Assembly: GCA_900317975.1 (NCBI GenBank)
Contig: ONIZ01000001.1
Location: 323,479 to 387,478, forward strand
Length of the DNA stretch: 64,000 bases
DNA from: an uncultured Bacillota bacterium
GTDB taxonomy: Bacteria > Bacillota_I > Bacilli_A > RF39 > UBA660
Reading direction: 5' to 3'
The position numbers and the translations under genes are program-made. Every line of letters starts with the position of its first letter. Position 1 is the first letter of the stretch. The notes under the pieces are model-generated. The model was not told the origin of the DNA and ran no database searches. It worked only from the letters and a program-made list of their open reading frames with translations. Positions 8,660-16,298 of this stretch are shown in pieces.

Positions 8660-9490
8660 ATGTTAGAAAGAGAAGATGTTTTGATTCAAGCAATGGAAGA
8701 TTGCTACCGTGAAATGTTTGCTAAGGCTCAGCCTGAAGCAGATTGGGACAACCTTATTCAAGAATATAAAGATGGTAAGATTGATGAAAAGAAAGATGGC
8801 CCAGTATATGATCGTCATTATCTTTCACAAGATGAGTATACTTATATATTGAATAAGTATTTGGATGCTTATCGTATCAAGTCTGAATGGAGAGAAGATA
8901 TTGAGATATTGGAAGAGTATCTTACAAAGGGTGGTTCAAAGGATAAATATTTTGAATCATATGAAGATGAAAATGGCTATCATCCTGCTTATCGTGGCTA
9001 TGAAAAAGTTGCTCCTTTGAAGAATCATATCAAGGATATTGTTGCTCCTTATTATGTAGGTTATGAGAAGACTCAGAATGAGATTGCTCAGAAGGTTACT
9101 GATAAGGTGATGGAACTTATTTCTACTTGCAAGAACTTCTATTCATTCAATCGTGATGAGATGAAATTCAGAAATACTTTGGCTATGGGTGCATCTCCTA
9201 CATCAAGCGCTGAGACCGTTAAGAAGTGGTGGAAAGATCATTATGATGTGGACATTGAGATTGAAGAGAGAAATCCATTGCTTTTCTGGGAGTATGATTA
9301 CTATGGAGATGAAATCGATGAAGTCATGACAAGTGAGTATGGGGAGAACTGGAAAGAAGTATTTGATAAGAAATGGGAAGAGCAGAAGGCTAAAAAACAA
9401 GCAGAACTTGAAGAATTAAGAAAGAAATTTGATGCTCTTAAGTCTGATGTTATAGTTGATAAAGCAGATAAAAAGGATGTAGAAGAATGA
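8660..9490 (+). CDS. hypothetical protein, charged
   Basis: 276 residues, soluble, very rich in Glu, Lys, Asp and Tyr. The C-terminal 45 residues form a charged helix likely to be a coiled coil (EEQKAKKQAELEELRKKFDA). No domain is recognised. Its GC and codon choice look slightly richer than the nearby miniproteins, which suggests a well-expressed gene. It follows a short promoter-like region. Confidence 0.85.
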   Translation: MLEREDVLIQAMEDCYREMFAKAQPEADWDNLIQEYKDGKIDEKKDGPVYDRHYLSQDEYTYILNKYLDAYRIKSEWREDIEILEEYLTKGGSKDKYFESYEDENGYHPAYRGYEKVAPLKNHIKDIVAPYYVGYEKTQNEIAQKVTDKVMELISTCKNFYSFNRDEMKFRNTLAMGASPTSSAETVKKWWKDHYDVDIEIEERNPLLFWEYDYYGDEIDEVMTSEYGENWKEVFDKKWEEQKAKKQAELEELRKKFDALKSDVIVDKADKKDVEE

Positions 9491-9493
9491 TTT

Positions 9494-9802
9494 ATGAATA
9501 ATACCATTACTGAAGAAATTCTATTGAATGCAGGATTTGAACATCTTGTACATGAAACTGATTTGATGGCTGGATATCAAAAAGAAGCTTTTGGAATAAA
9601 TAACTATAAGGTATTTAGAATATGGACTAATGATTATCATCCCATTAAATTAGACATAGATAATGGATGGAACAATAGAGGAACGCTTTGGCATTTACAT
9701 ATAGATAATGATAGTTGTGAAACTATAGGTAGTGCAGATATTGATACCGTTGAACAATTCAATAAGTTAATGGAAGTATTTGATAGTAAGTTTAGATTAT
9801 GA
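9494..9802 (+). CDS. hypothetical protein
   Basis: 102 residues with the pattern NAGFEHLVHE, YKVFRIWTND, LWHLHIDNDSCETIGSADI and EQFNKLMEVF. Small proteins of this layout are common in Bacteroidota phages and have no known function. Its stop overlaps the next start (ATGA). Confidence 0.8.
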   Translation: MNNTITEEILLNAGFEHLVHETDLMAGYQKEAFGINNYKVFRIWTNDYHPIKLDIDNGWNNRGTLWHLHIDNDSCETIGSADIDTVEQFNKLMEVFDSKFRL

Positions 9803-10128
9803 ATATATTAAAGGCAATTAGAAACATATATTATAAGAATATCTTAGGGAAGTATGTCTTGACAGATATTGAATATATGTTGTGGAGGAATATTTGTAGG
9901 AAGGCTTGTCAAGGCTATGCGCAATGGTTTAGTAAGACAAGAGGTGATGATGTTTGCGGCCCATGGATAGCTAATTGTACAACTGAAGAAGGAGATCTAT
10001 TAAATAAGATATATCATTATCTATATAAAGATGATCTATGGGTTGCCTTGCCTCTATCAACAGCACAAATCAATTATATGTTATATGAAGACATAAAAGA
10101 CAAAGTCATATATGAAAGCAAGAGATAA
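9799..10128 (+). CDS. hypothetical protein
   Basis: 109 residues, Tyr/Trp-rich and helical, with four Cys (three clustered near residues 34-57) but no clear metal motif. It is coupled by ATGA to the gene before and overlaps the next gene by 17 nt. No family is recognised. Confidence 0.75.
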   Translation: MNILKAIRNIYYKNILGKYVLTDIEYMLWRNICRKACQGYAQWFSKTRGDDVCGPWIANCTTEEGDLLNKIYHYLYKDDLWVALPLSTAQINYMLYEDIKDKVIYESKR

Positions 10129-10315
10129 AGAACTGTTACAACATTATTTTCATTGCCCAAGCTGTAATAGTTTTGTACAATTTACGGTAGAAGATTTAAT
10201 GGATGATGAAAAAACATTAATTTGCCCTTCTTGTGGCTTGCATATCAATATTGATCATAGACAGGCTTCAAAGGATATAATAGATAAAATCAATAAATTA
10301 AAGAGTTATGATTAA
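10112..10315 (+). CDS. zinc-ribbon miniprotein
   Basis: 67 residues with CPSCN and CPSCG 24 residues apart (residues about 16-43), a four-Cys zinc ribbon inside a charged helical context. It overlaps both neighbours, so it is part of one coupled mRNA. Confidence 0.75.
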   Translation: MKARDKELLQHYFHCPSCNSFVQFTVEDLMDDEKTLICPSCGLHINIDHRQASKDIIDKINKLKSYD

Positions 10316-10481
10316 AGTAATAGATGTAGAATTAGCTGGTGAAGAATGGATCAAAGAATCCGTTGGTGAATCCAAATATTGGACTAATAAAGTCATTGAT
10401 AAGTTTATTGCTGATGGGTGGAATATAAGGGATTGGAAGATTACTAATCAGGATATTCTATTTATTCTTGAAAAACCTTAA
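10308..10481 (+). CDS. hypothetical small protein
   Basis: 57 residues (MIKVIDVELAGEEWIKE...), overlapping the zinc-ribbon gene by 8 nt. The alternating hydrophobic pattern suggests a small alpha-beta fold. Bacteroidota phages carry many proteins with a similar DKFIADGWNI layout. Function unknown. Confidence 0.6.
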   Translation: MIKVIDVELAGEEWIKESVGESKYWTNKVIDKFIADGWNIRDWKITNQDILFILEKP

Positions 10482-10514
10482 TTATTTTTAATTAAATATT
10501 AGTTTAATTTAATA

Positions 10515-10796
10515 ATGAGAAGATTTACAAATTTTATAATGGAAACGAAAGGTGATCCTATTGATGAACAATGGATTAATGATGATAAACCAGTAATGAC
10601 TAAAGATGGGCGTCCAGCAATTATTGAAAAGGTCAATTATGATGAAGTTCCAAATATTATAACAGGCAAAGTAAAATGGAATGACACATTACTTGATTAT
10701 GAATGGGATGATTCCGGTATATGTTTGAAAGCATTAGACAGATTAGGCAATCCTAAAAAGCCAGATGAAGCAGATAACTTAGTAAAAGGAGCATAG
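10515..10796 (+). CDS. hypothetical protein with capsid-targeting-like N-terminus
   Basis: 93 residues. It begins MRRFTNFIMETKG, close to the T4 internal-protein targeting peptide MKTYQEFIAE, with IME as a possible prohead-protease site. The rest is an acidic beta-rich domain (VMTKDGRPAIIEKV...). No other family is recognised. The targeting idea is inference from the N-terminus, shared with genes at 13312, 16299 and 17505. Confidence 0.75.
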   Translation: MRRFTNFIMETKGDPIDEQWINDDKPVMTKDGRPAIIEKVNYDEVPNIITGKVKWNDTLLDYEWDDSGICLKALDRLGNPKKPDEADNLVKGA

Positions 10797-10800
10797 ACAT

Positions 10801-11115
10801 ATGTTTGAAACAGATTTGAATTATATGGGACTGGCATCTTATAATGAATTGATTAGATTGAAAGTTGTTCCAGATATCCCTAAAGATGAATTGACTGAAG
10901 AAGATCTTACAAAAGACAATGAAATAATATATAATAAACTTGGAGACTATCTTTTGAATCAGATATTAGAATATAAAGATGGGCATGTTCAAAAGATAGA
11001 CTACAAGTTTGATGAAACAGGTGGATTTGTACAATTGATTCTCATATTAGCATTATGCTATATAAACAATATGGATCTTAATAACTATTTCAATCTACCT
11101 ATTAAACTTAAATAA
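10801..11115 (+). CDS. hypothetical helical protein, paralogue of next gene
   Basis: 104 residues, acidic. The C-terminus (LILALCYINNMDLNNYFNLP) resembles that of the next gene (LLKSIFAYCGEKNIDLNKYF), suggesting a duplicated helical module. No catalytic motif is visible. Confidence 0.75.
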   Translation: MFETDLNYMGLASYNELIRLKVVPDIPKDELTEEDLTKDNEIIYNKLGDYLLNQILEYKDGHVQKIDYKFDETGGFVQLILILALCYINNMDLNNYFNLPIKLK

Positions 11116-11129
11116 AAGATATATAATAT

Positions 11130-11375
11130 ATGGAAAGCAATACACGTATAAATTTAGATCACGTTTGTAAAGAGTTTTCAAATAAAATCTATCAAAACTG
11201 TGAAGAAGACATTTTGAATGATATGTTTGATACTATGGAAAAAATTGGTATAATTGGAAAAGAAAACTTTACAAATGATGATGACTATCTGTTTGTCAAG
11301 TTGTTGAAATCAATTTTCGCATATTGTGGTGAAAAAAATATAGATTTGAATAAATATTTTTCACTTTCTGTTTGA
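11130..11375 (+). CDS. hypothetical helical protein, paralogue of previous gene
   Basis: 81 residues, acidic and helical. Its final 25 residues align by eye with the end of the upstream gene. Function unknown. Confidence 0.75.
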   Translation: MESNTRINLDHVCKEFSNKIYQNCEEDILNDMFDTMEKIGIIGKENFTNDDDYLFVKLLKSIFAYCGEKNIDLNKYFSLSV

Positions 11376-11401
11376 ATTTATTTATTGTATTTATCTATAT
11401 T
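11372..11401 (+). promoter_or_regulatory. probable phage promoter for the S1-domain gene
   Basis: TTGAAT and TATATT are separated by 18 nt. The -35 overlaps the stop of the previous gene. The S1-domain gene begins about 65 nt downstream. Confidence 0.45.
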
Positions 11402-11467
11402 TAATATATATTAAAACTTTTTAATAAATAATAATTTTTGTTTAACCCTTTTAAAAATTTAGAATCA

Positions 11468-12574
11468 ATGAGAAAGGAAATTAACACCAATAAACTTATT
11501 ACATTTAGTGATATTGAAGGTGATGTATTTAGTGGTTTTAAGAATGACAAAGAGAGAATTAAGTACATCTCTAGAAATTATGCTAATATGAATATCGCTA
11601 AAGCATTCGCAACTTTTTATAATACTCCTATTGCACAGGATACTAAGCATTCATCTGTTGTCAATAATGTCATCAATATTGAGCTTGGTCAAGTCTATGT
11701 TGGCAATGTTGTATCTTTCAATAAGACCTCAATGACATTCTCAATTCCTGGAGTAAAGAACGAGCTTTATTCTAATGAGAACTTCACCACATGCTTTGAT
11801 AGCATTAATGCTTATCTTGCTACACATAACAATATGCTTGCCTTTGAGGTAAGGGAGAAGAAGGACAATAAGTATTATGTATCCGTTATTCAGGGATATT
11901 ATAGGATCTGGACACATCGTATTTTGAAGTCTATTGAGAAGATGCAGTCAATTCATGTATATATTGATGATCTTGTAAAGGGTGGTTATATTTGTCATAC
12001 CAATATTGATGAGTTGAATGAACTTACTGGTCGTAACTATACTCATTCAGTATTCATTCCCGGTTCACATATTGTATTGAACATTGAGCATGACTTTGAG
12101 AAGTGGATTGGAGAGGAAGTAGACATCATTCCTCAGAAGTTTGTAGACTTTAAGACTGTTGGGTATGGTCCTAATAAGTTGATTGAGAAGTCTTTGGTTG
12201 GATCTCGTAAGCTGGTACTTCAGGTTACTGGTATGAAGAACTTATATGACATCTATAATAACTTTGAGATGCTTAATAAGCTTAAGGAATCTGGAAAGAA
12301 TGTTAGTGTAGAATCCCAGATATTTGATGGTACTGTAACTGGTATTATCAATTCATCAAAGAAGACTGGTGCATTCGTAGAATTGGATGGACAATATATT
12401 ACTGGTCTTATGCCAGTTGATTCATTTGATACTCTCAACTACAAGCCTGGTGATCATGTAAGAGTCACTATCAAGGAGTTTGAAGTACAGGATGGTAAGG
12501 ATCCATTCATTATGAACAAACAGGGTAATGTTGTAAAATGCAACTGTCGCCCAGTATTTGAACTAGTAGTTTAA
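11468..12574 (+). CDS. S1-domain (OB-fold) RNA/ssDNA-binding protein
   Basis: 368 residues from the first ATG. The frame extends ten codons further, but only to a TTG. The C-terminal 85 residues form an S1/OB-type module: FDGTVTGIINSSKKTGAFVE, then LDGQYITGLMP, YKPGDHVRVTIKEFE, the usual G-x-V-x(n)-G-A-F-V and G-D-x-V pattern. An earlier stretch (GQVYVGNVVSFNKTSMTFSI) may be a second, diverged OB fold. S1 domains bind single-stranded RNA. Use of GC-richer codons and its own terminator suggest strong expression. A role in translation or RNA handling is likely but unproven. Confidence 0.8.
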   Translation: MRKEINTNKLITFSDIEGDVFSGFKNDKERIKYISRNYANMNIAKAFATFYNTPIAQDTKHSSVVNNVINIELGQVYVGNVVSFNKTSMTFSIPGVKNELYSNENFTTCFDSINAYLATHNNMLAFEVREKKDNKYYVSVIQGYYRIWTHRILKSIEKMQSIHVYIDDLVKGGYICHTNIDELNELTGRNYTHSVFIPGSHIVLNIEHDFEKWIGEEVDIIPQKFVDFKTVGYGPNKLIEKSLVGSRKLVLQVTGMKNLYDIYNNFEMLNKLKESGKNVSVESQIFDGTVTGIINSSKKTGAFVELDGQYITGLMPVDSFDTLNYKPGDHVRVTIKEFEVQDGKDPFIMNKQGNVVKCNCRPVFELVV

Positions 12575-12604
12575 TTGATTGTATAATTCATATAATTTCT
12601 TTAT

Positions 12605-12634
12605 AATGGAAGACTGTTAAGTCTTCCATTTTTT
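12605..12634 (+). terminator. intrinsic terminator after the S1-domain gene
   Basis: An 11-bp stem (AATGGAAGACT / AGTCTTCCATT) with a 4-nt loop is followed by a run of T. Confidence 0.9.
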
Positions 12635-12668
12635 GTATATTTTTAATTAAAATATATATATCTTTCAT

Positions 12669-12848
12669 ATGATAACAAAAGAAATATTTCTACAGTTTGT
12701 ATGTCTTCAGAATTCAGGAAAATATAATATCATAACTGACAAATGGCAGATCATAGATATCTTGAATATAACTGAAGTCAAATATAATGACATATTAAAG
12801 AACTATTCGTATTATTATAGTAAATATGTTCAAGAAACTATAGATTAG
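12669..12848 (+). CDS. hypothetical small protein
   Basis: 59 residues, Tyr/Ile/Lys-rich (MITKEIFLQFVCLQNSGKYN...). It sits alone between a terminator and a promoter. No family is recognised. Confidence 0.5.
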   Translation: MITKEIFLQFVCLQNSGKYNIITDKWQIIDILNITEVKYNDILKNYSYYYSKYVQETID

Positions 12849-12850
12849 CA

Positions 12851-12878
12851 TTGAATATTCTGTATAATGAACTATATT
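12851..12878 (+). promoter_or_regulatory. phage promoter (TTGAAT-16-TATATT)
   Basis: Exact -35 and -10 hexamers with 16-nt spacing, 44 nt before the next start. Confidence 0.65.
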
Positions 12879-12921
12879 AATATTGTCAACAAATATTATA
12901 TATCATTAATTAGTGAAGAAT

Positions 12922-13086
12922 ATGGAATGGTACGAAAAGTTTGAAAAGGTTATTGAACTTCTTGATAAAGATAAAGTTCTTCAGGAAGTTGCAAATTATT
13001 TTCCTGCAGGTGAGATTGATAAATTCACTGAATCTTTAATTGCTGCATATGATTTGGAGAATGAGTTTGAAGAAAATAATCAATAA
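12922..13086 (+). CDS. hypothetical small acidic protein
   Basis: 54 residues, helical and acidic (MEWYEKFEKVIELLDKDK...). It is first in a short unit with the zinc-ribbon gene. Function unknown. Confidence 0.6.
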   Translation: MEWYEKFEKVIELLDKDKVLQEVANYFPAGEIDKFTESLIAAYDLENEFEENNQ

Positions 13087-13111
13087 TTAAAATATATTAG
13101 GAGGAAATACT

Positions 13112-13237
13112 ATGTTTATTAGATGTCCAAAGTGTAAGAAAGATACACCAGTTATCATTAATGATGCTCTTGATGAAAATGGTGAAGTATTTAAGTGTGA
13201 ACATTGTGGCTATTTGTTTAGATTTACTGATAAATAG
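13112..13237 (+). CDS. zinc-ribbon miniprotein with strong Shine-Dalgarno
   Basis: 41 residues: CPKCK and CEHCG form a four-Cys zinc ribbon spanning almost the whole protein. The start is preceded by AGGAGGAAA, a strong Shine-Dalgarno sequence that most genes here lack. It ends just before a phage promoter. Confidence 0.7.
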   Translation: MFIRCPKCKKDTPVIINDALDENGEVFKCEHCGYLFRFTDK

Positions 13238-13248
13238 TCTATGATCTA

Positions 13249-13276
13249 TTGAATTTTTCTGATGAATGACTATATT
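13249..13276 (+). promoter_or_regulatory. phage promoter (TTGAAT-16-TATATT)
   Basis: Exact hexamers with 16-nt spacing and the common ACTATATTAAATATGTAATTA-like tail, 36 nt before the next start. Confidence 0.7.
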
Positions 13277-13311
13277 AAATATGTAATTATTAATTTTTAA
13301 ACTTTATAGTT

Positions 13312-13722
13312 ATGAGAAACTGGATACATTTCAACGAGTTAAATGAGGCAATGAACTGCCACAGGTCCGAAAAGAATAATCTTACTGCTGGTATGTGTGC
13401 AACAATGTTTTGTGGAACTGACAGGTATGCAATGGTAGTTACAAAGGTTACTTCAAACAAGACTATTCGGGTGGCTCATATCAAGGATGAAGACATGGAA
13501 AAGATCACCACAGTTGATGGAATTCAGTATCTTCCAAATGAAGTGATCAATGAATATCTTTCTGAGGATCATCCTGACAAGTGGGGTTATTGGGGATATC
13601 GTACCGGTACAACTTATACACTTCGTAAGAATGGCCGATGGATGCCAAAGGGACAGGACATGTGGGGTACTTCTTCAATTCATGTTGGTCATGCAGAAAA
13701 CTACAGAGATCCATCATTCTAA
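13312..13722 (+). CDS. hypothetical protein with capsid-targeting-like N-terminus
   Basis: 136 residues. The N-terminus MRNWIHFNELNEAMN fits the M-[KR]-x-[FWY]-x-x-[FY]-x-x-E pattern seen in three other proteins here. LNE before Ala would suit a T4-type prohead protease. The C-terminal half is Gly/Trp/Tyr-rich (WGYWGYRTGTTYTLRKNGRW). It has its own promoter and GC-richer codons. Function unknown. Confidence 0.8.
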   Translation: MRNWIHFNELNEAMNCHRSEKNNLTAGMCATMFCGTDRYAMVVTKVTSNKTIRVAHIKDEDMEKITTVDGIQYLPNEVINEYLSEDHPDKWGYWGYRTGTTYTLRKNGRWMPKGQDMWGTSSIHVGHAENYRDPSF

Positions 13723-13750
13723 TAATCAACATATAAATAATATATATAAT

Positions 13751-13954
13751 ATGATTACATTAATTACAAAATGCCCGCAGTGTGGCAAGGAAAACGAAAT
13801 TCATGTTAATGAGCATGACTATGAGAACTATAAGAATGGAGATTTAGTACAAAATGCTTTTCCATATCTTTCATTAGCAGACCGAGAAATGCTTATCTCT
13901 GGTGTATGCCCAACATGTTGGAAAAAGATTTTTGATATTACAGGAGCGGAATAG
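13751..13954 (+). CDS. zinc-binding miniprotein
   Basis: 67 residues from the ATG after an AT-rich gap; the frame is open upstream only as a shadow of the previous gene. CPQCG near the start and CPTCW near residue 55 form a four-Cys site. The middle is helical (FPYLSLADREMLISG). Function unknown. Confidence 0.75.
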   Translation: MITLITKCPQCGKENEIHVNEHDYENYKNGDLVQNAFPYLSLADREMLISGVCPTCWKKIFDITGAE

Positions 13955-13975
13955 AATAACAAATATCACAAAATA

Positions 13976-14004
13976 AAAGAGGGTAGACAACTATCCTCTT
14001 TGTT
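13976..14004. terminator. bidirectional terminator between convergent genes
   Basis: An 11-bp stem (AAAGAGGGTAG / CTATCCTCTTT, one G-T pair) has A-rich and T-rich flanks. It overlaps the last codons of the minus-strand gene and follows the plus-strand block. Confidence 0.8.
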
Positions 14005-14254
14005 TGTATGAATATGTATCATAGTCTTCTTCTAAATACTCTATACTATATCTGAACAATCTACTATTTGGGCAATTATGATTATATGGGAAATTTGAAT
14101 AATTTGTTGGTGGTCTAGAAAACTTATCTGGAATCCATGGGCATCTACCATTCTCTTTATTCCAGAACATACAGTTCCAACAAATTTTGAATTTTTTGTC
14201 TATACCTAATTTTGATTTTGGTTTTAGATCTGCTTTCTTTATTCGTTGAGCCAC
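13991..14254 (-). CDS. Cys-rich hypothetical protein
   Basis: 87 residues, basic. Two CxxC-like groups (CWNCMFW, then C in NGRCPW and C in NHNCPN) could bind a metal. It lies 2 nt downstream of the SLOG gene on the same strand. No family is recognised. Confidence 0.75.
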   Translation of the reverse strand: MAQRIKKADLKPKSKLGIDKKFKICWNCMFWNKENGRCPWIPDKFSRPPTNYSNFPYNHNCPNSRLFRYSIEYLEEDYDTYSYKQRG

Positions 14255-14256
14255 AA

Positions 14257-14886
14257 TTAGATCTCAATAACACCTGACTGTGGAAGCCATCTGTTATTTT
14301 TTGTGTATTTCTTATGTGGTGTTGGATTAGGAGTTGGTTCAGGTTTTTCTTCTATAAGTGTCTCTTGTGTATTATTGTCTTCTTCAAATGATGCATAATA
14401 GAATCCTGAGAATTCATTTGTCATATATTCTGTTGTATTGAATACTAATACTTCTTTCTTATATTTCTTGCACCATTCAAAATCATTTTTTGTTCCATGA
14501 GATTTGCCATCCCATATAGCAAGACAAACATCACAATTTGCTATGATGTCCTCATTACGTCTAAATCCTGCAGATTTCCCATATTTTTCCCATTCTGCTT
14601 TGAAGATCTTTACTGGAATATTGTTTTTCTTTGCCCAATTCTCTCCAAATGAATCAGGACCTTTTGCTCCACCAGAGACTATTTCTTTTGGAGCACCAAA
14701 CATATATTTGAATACATTGAATATTCTTTCAACAAGTTTCTCATCAGTAATAGATCTACTGCCAACAATTGCTAATCTTATTTCTGACTGTTTGTTCTTA
14801 CTAGCCAATATTTGATACATGCCAGCCAAGTCTGTTATTACTCCATTAGTAAAATCTATTTCATATAGTCTTTGAAAATTCTCCAT
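14257..14886 (-). CDS. SLOG-superfamily (DUF2493/YspA-like) nucleotide-binding protein
   Basis: 209 residues. Residues about 35-150 carry the SLOG Rossmann-like fold: LAIVGSRSITDEKLV, IVSGGAKGPDSFGENWAKKN, GFRRNEDIIANCDVCLAIWD and GTKNDFEW. The GS-R, GGAxG-D and R-N motifs are those of the DprA/LOG-related DUF2493 group, thought to bind nucleotides or nucleotide-derived ligands. The C-terminal 45 residues are a Pro/Glu-rich tail. SLOG proteins occur in nucleotide-signalling and anti-phage systems, so a phage copy might bind a signal nucleotide or NAD-derived ligand. That is inference. Confidence 0.85.
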   Translation of the reverse strand: MENFQRLYEIDFTNGVITDLAGMYQILASKNKQSEIRLAIVGSRSITDEKLVERIFNVFKYMFGAPKEIVSGGAKGPDSFGENWAKKNNIPVKIFKAEWEKYGKSAGFRRNEDIIANCDVCLAIWDGKSHGTKNDFEWCKKYKKEVLVFNTTEYMTNEFSGFYYASFEEDNNTQETLIEEKPEPTPNPTPHKKYTKNNRWLPQSGVIEI

Positions 14887-14904
14887 AATAGTATAGTATA
14901 TTTA

Positions 14905-15003
14905 TTAAAAATTATATTTATAAAAATGCGGATAAACCAAAGCAAGCTTAATAGAACATATTAACACTCCCAATGATTTACCCGCTAGAGATATATTCGC
15001 CAT
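14905..15003 (-). CDS. possible 32-residue peptide
   Basis: The ATG overlaps the upstream stop as TAATG, a common coupling arrangement. The peptide begins MANISLAGKSLGVLICSIKL and is hydrophobic and basic. It lies in the gap before the SLOG gene and contains the TATAAATA box, so the frame may be chance. Confidence 0.3.
   Translation of the reverse strand: MANISLAGKSLGVLICSIKLALVYPHFYKYNF
14915..14922 (-). promoter_or_regulatory. T4-late-like box TATAAATA
   Basis: An exact TATAAATA on the minus strand, about 29 nt before the SLOG gene start, where a T4 late promoter would lie. The region is AT-rich, so chance cannot be excluded. Confidence 0.4.
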
Positions 15004-15536
15004 TACTCAGATCGTACCTCAACTGGAGCAACACCATTTTGGTTAGCTGAAGCAGGATCCAAAATCTGTAGTCTATCAAGGATGATATTATGTTTTGACG
15101 CATTATCCCAGATTTGTTCTGTCAATACTGAATATTCATCTCTTAAATCTTCAAAAAACTTGTTGATTGCGACAACCTTCTTCCATTCGTCATATCCTTC
15201 AAACTTCATTTCACCAAGTGTTCTTAATGTTCCATCAAACATTGGATATAATACAGTCGCTGGACGTGTCTTAGGATCCCAGAAGTCATACATAGTAATC
15301 AAACCAACAGTATATTGCCAAGTAACTGCTTGCTTATTCAAAAAATATCTGATAGCCTCAGCAACTTCTTTATATCCTTTTGTTGGTAATTTGAATTGAT
15401 GCTTTGCAATCTTTGTATTAAGTTCATTGGCTTCATCTATAACGCCCTTTTCAATTTCTAAAACCTCTTTCAAAGATTTAGAATCAATTAATTTCTTATA
15501 TTCTTCTAATTCTTTTTGTTTTGCTAATTGATCCAT
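15003..15536 (-). CDS. hypothetical protein
   Basis: 177 residues with a charged coiled-coil-like N-terminus (about 1-45), then an aromatic-rich middle (WQYTVGLITMYDFWDPKTRP, TVLYPMFDGTLRTLGEMKF) and a helical C-terminus. The layout suggests a conserved phage protein, possibly virion-related given its strand and late-like box. No family is recognised. Confidence 0.8.
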   Translation of the reverse strand: MDQLAKQKELEEYKKLIDSKSLKEVLEIEKGVIDEANELNTKIAKHQFKLPTKGYKEVAEAIRYFLNKQAVTWQYTVGLITMYDFWDPKTRPATVLYPMFDGTLRTLGEMKFEGYDEWKKVVAINKFFEDLRDEYSVLTEQIWDNASKHNIILDRLQILDPASANQNGVAPVEVRSE

Positions 15537-15556
15537 AAATTTTTATAGTCTATATA

Positions 15557-15564
15557 TATTTATA
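15557..15564 (-). promoter_or_regulatory. T4-late-like box TATAAATA
   Basis: An exact TATAAATA on the minus strand, 21 nt before the start of the downstream gene, overlapping the stop of the gene upstream. Confidence 0.4.
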
Positions 15565-16087
15565 ACAAAATTATTCCTATTATGATTAATGCAATTACTA
15601 AATATATTCCAAGGTGAATCATCATTTTCTTGAAACATCTGCTCATATATTTTCTAGATATCATATCAAATACTATGAGGTAATTGTCATAATTTTCCGG
15701 TCCTACATGAGTAATGTCTAATGTAATATATTCATACAGATTATTTATTTTGAACAATGAATTCAAAAGTGACATTTGTCTGTAGATCCAGTTCTTTATA
15801 TATTCAATGTCATTTGTCTTATCATCATCTAATTCAATGATCATTGATGAAATGTCTACTTTACCATTGATGTCTATTATTGGATTGATAATTCCATATA
15901 ATCGTCCAATCCAATCTTTAGACAAATCACATTTGATATATTTTTTAATAAGATCTTTGAATTCATTTGAATAGAATGCCTCACTTATCAAATTATAGTC
16001 CTTTGCATAGTAATAGATAGATTCCAAAAATGCTAATATCTTGAATATCAAAAAATTTGATAATATTTTCTTTATAAGCTTCATCAA
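15560..16087 (-). CDS. tail-anchored membrane protein
   Basis: 175 residues. The last 20 residues are a hydrophobic helix (GIYLVIALIIIGIILL), with a weaker hydrophobic N-terminus (FLIFKILAFL). The middle is helical and charged. It is probably anchored by its C-terminus with the bulk in the cytoplasm. It is first in the minus-strand unit. Function unknown. Confidence 0.75.
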   Translation of the reverse strand: MMKLIKKILSNFLIFKILAFLESIYYYAKDYNLISEAFYSNEFKDLIKKYIKCDLSKDWIGRLYGIINPIIDINGKVDISSMIIELDDDKTNDIEYIKNWIYRQMSLLNSLFKINNLYEYITLDITHVGPENYDNYLIVFDMISRKYMSRCFKKMMIHLGIYLVIALIIIGIILL

Positions 16088-16190
16088 AATAAATACATAA
16101 ATTTATTTTTATATAATATAAAATAGAAAAAGATACAATTCCTATTCAATTAAAAAATAACAAAATTTTTAAATTTTTTATATAATTTTA

Positions 16191-16218
16191 TTGAATTTTT
16201 TAGAATTTTTTCTATTTT
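16191..16218 (+). promoter_or_regulatory. probable phage promoter for the sigma factor gene
   Basis: TTGAAT, 16 nt, TATTTT in the 210-nt divergent gap. The rest of the gap is AT-rich with no gene. Confidence 0.5.
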
Positions 16219-16298
16219 TATATTGAAACATAAAGTCTATTCAGTTAGACAATTGTTGGATGTTAAAATAAAATGTATAAAATAAATATAAAGCGAAT

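Noticed and set aside
10801-11375. MazG-like nucleotide pyrophosphohydrolase pair
   Set aside because: The helical ends look slightly similar, but the EExxE and ExxD metal motifs are missing.
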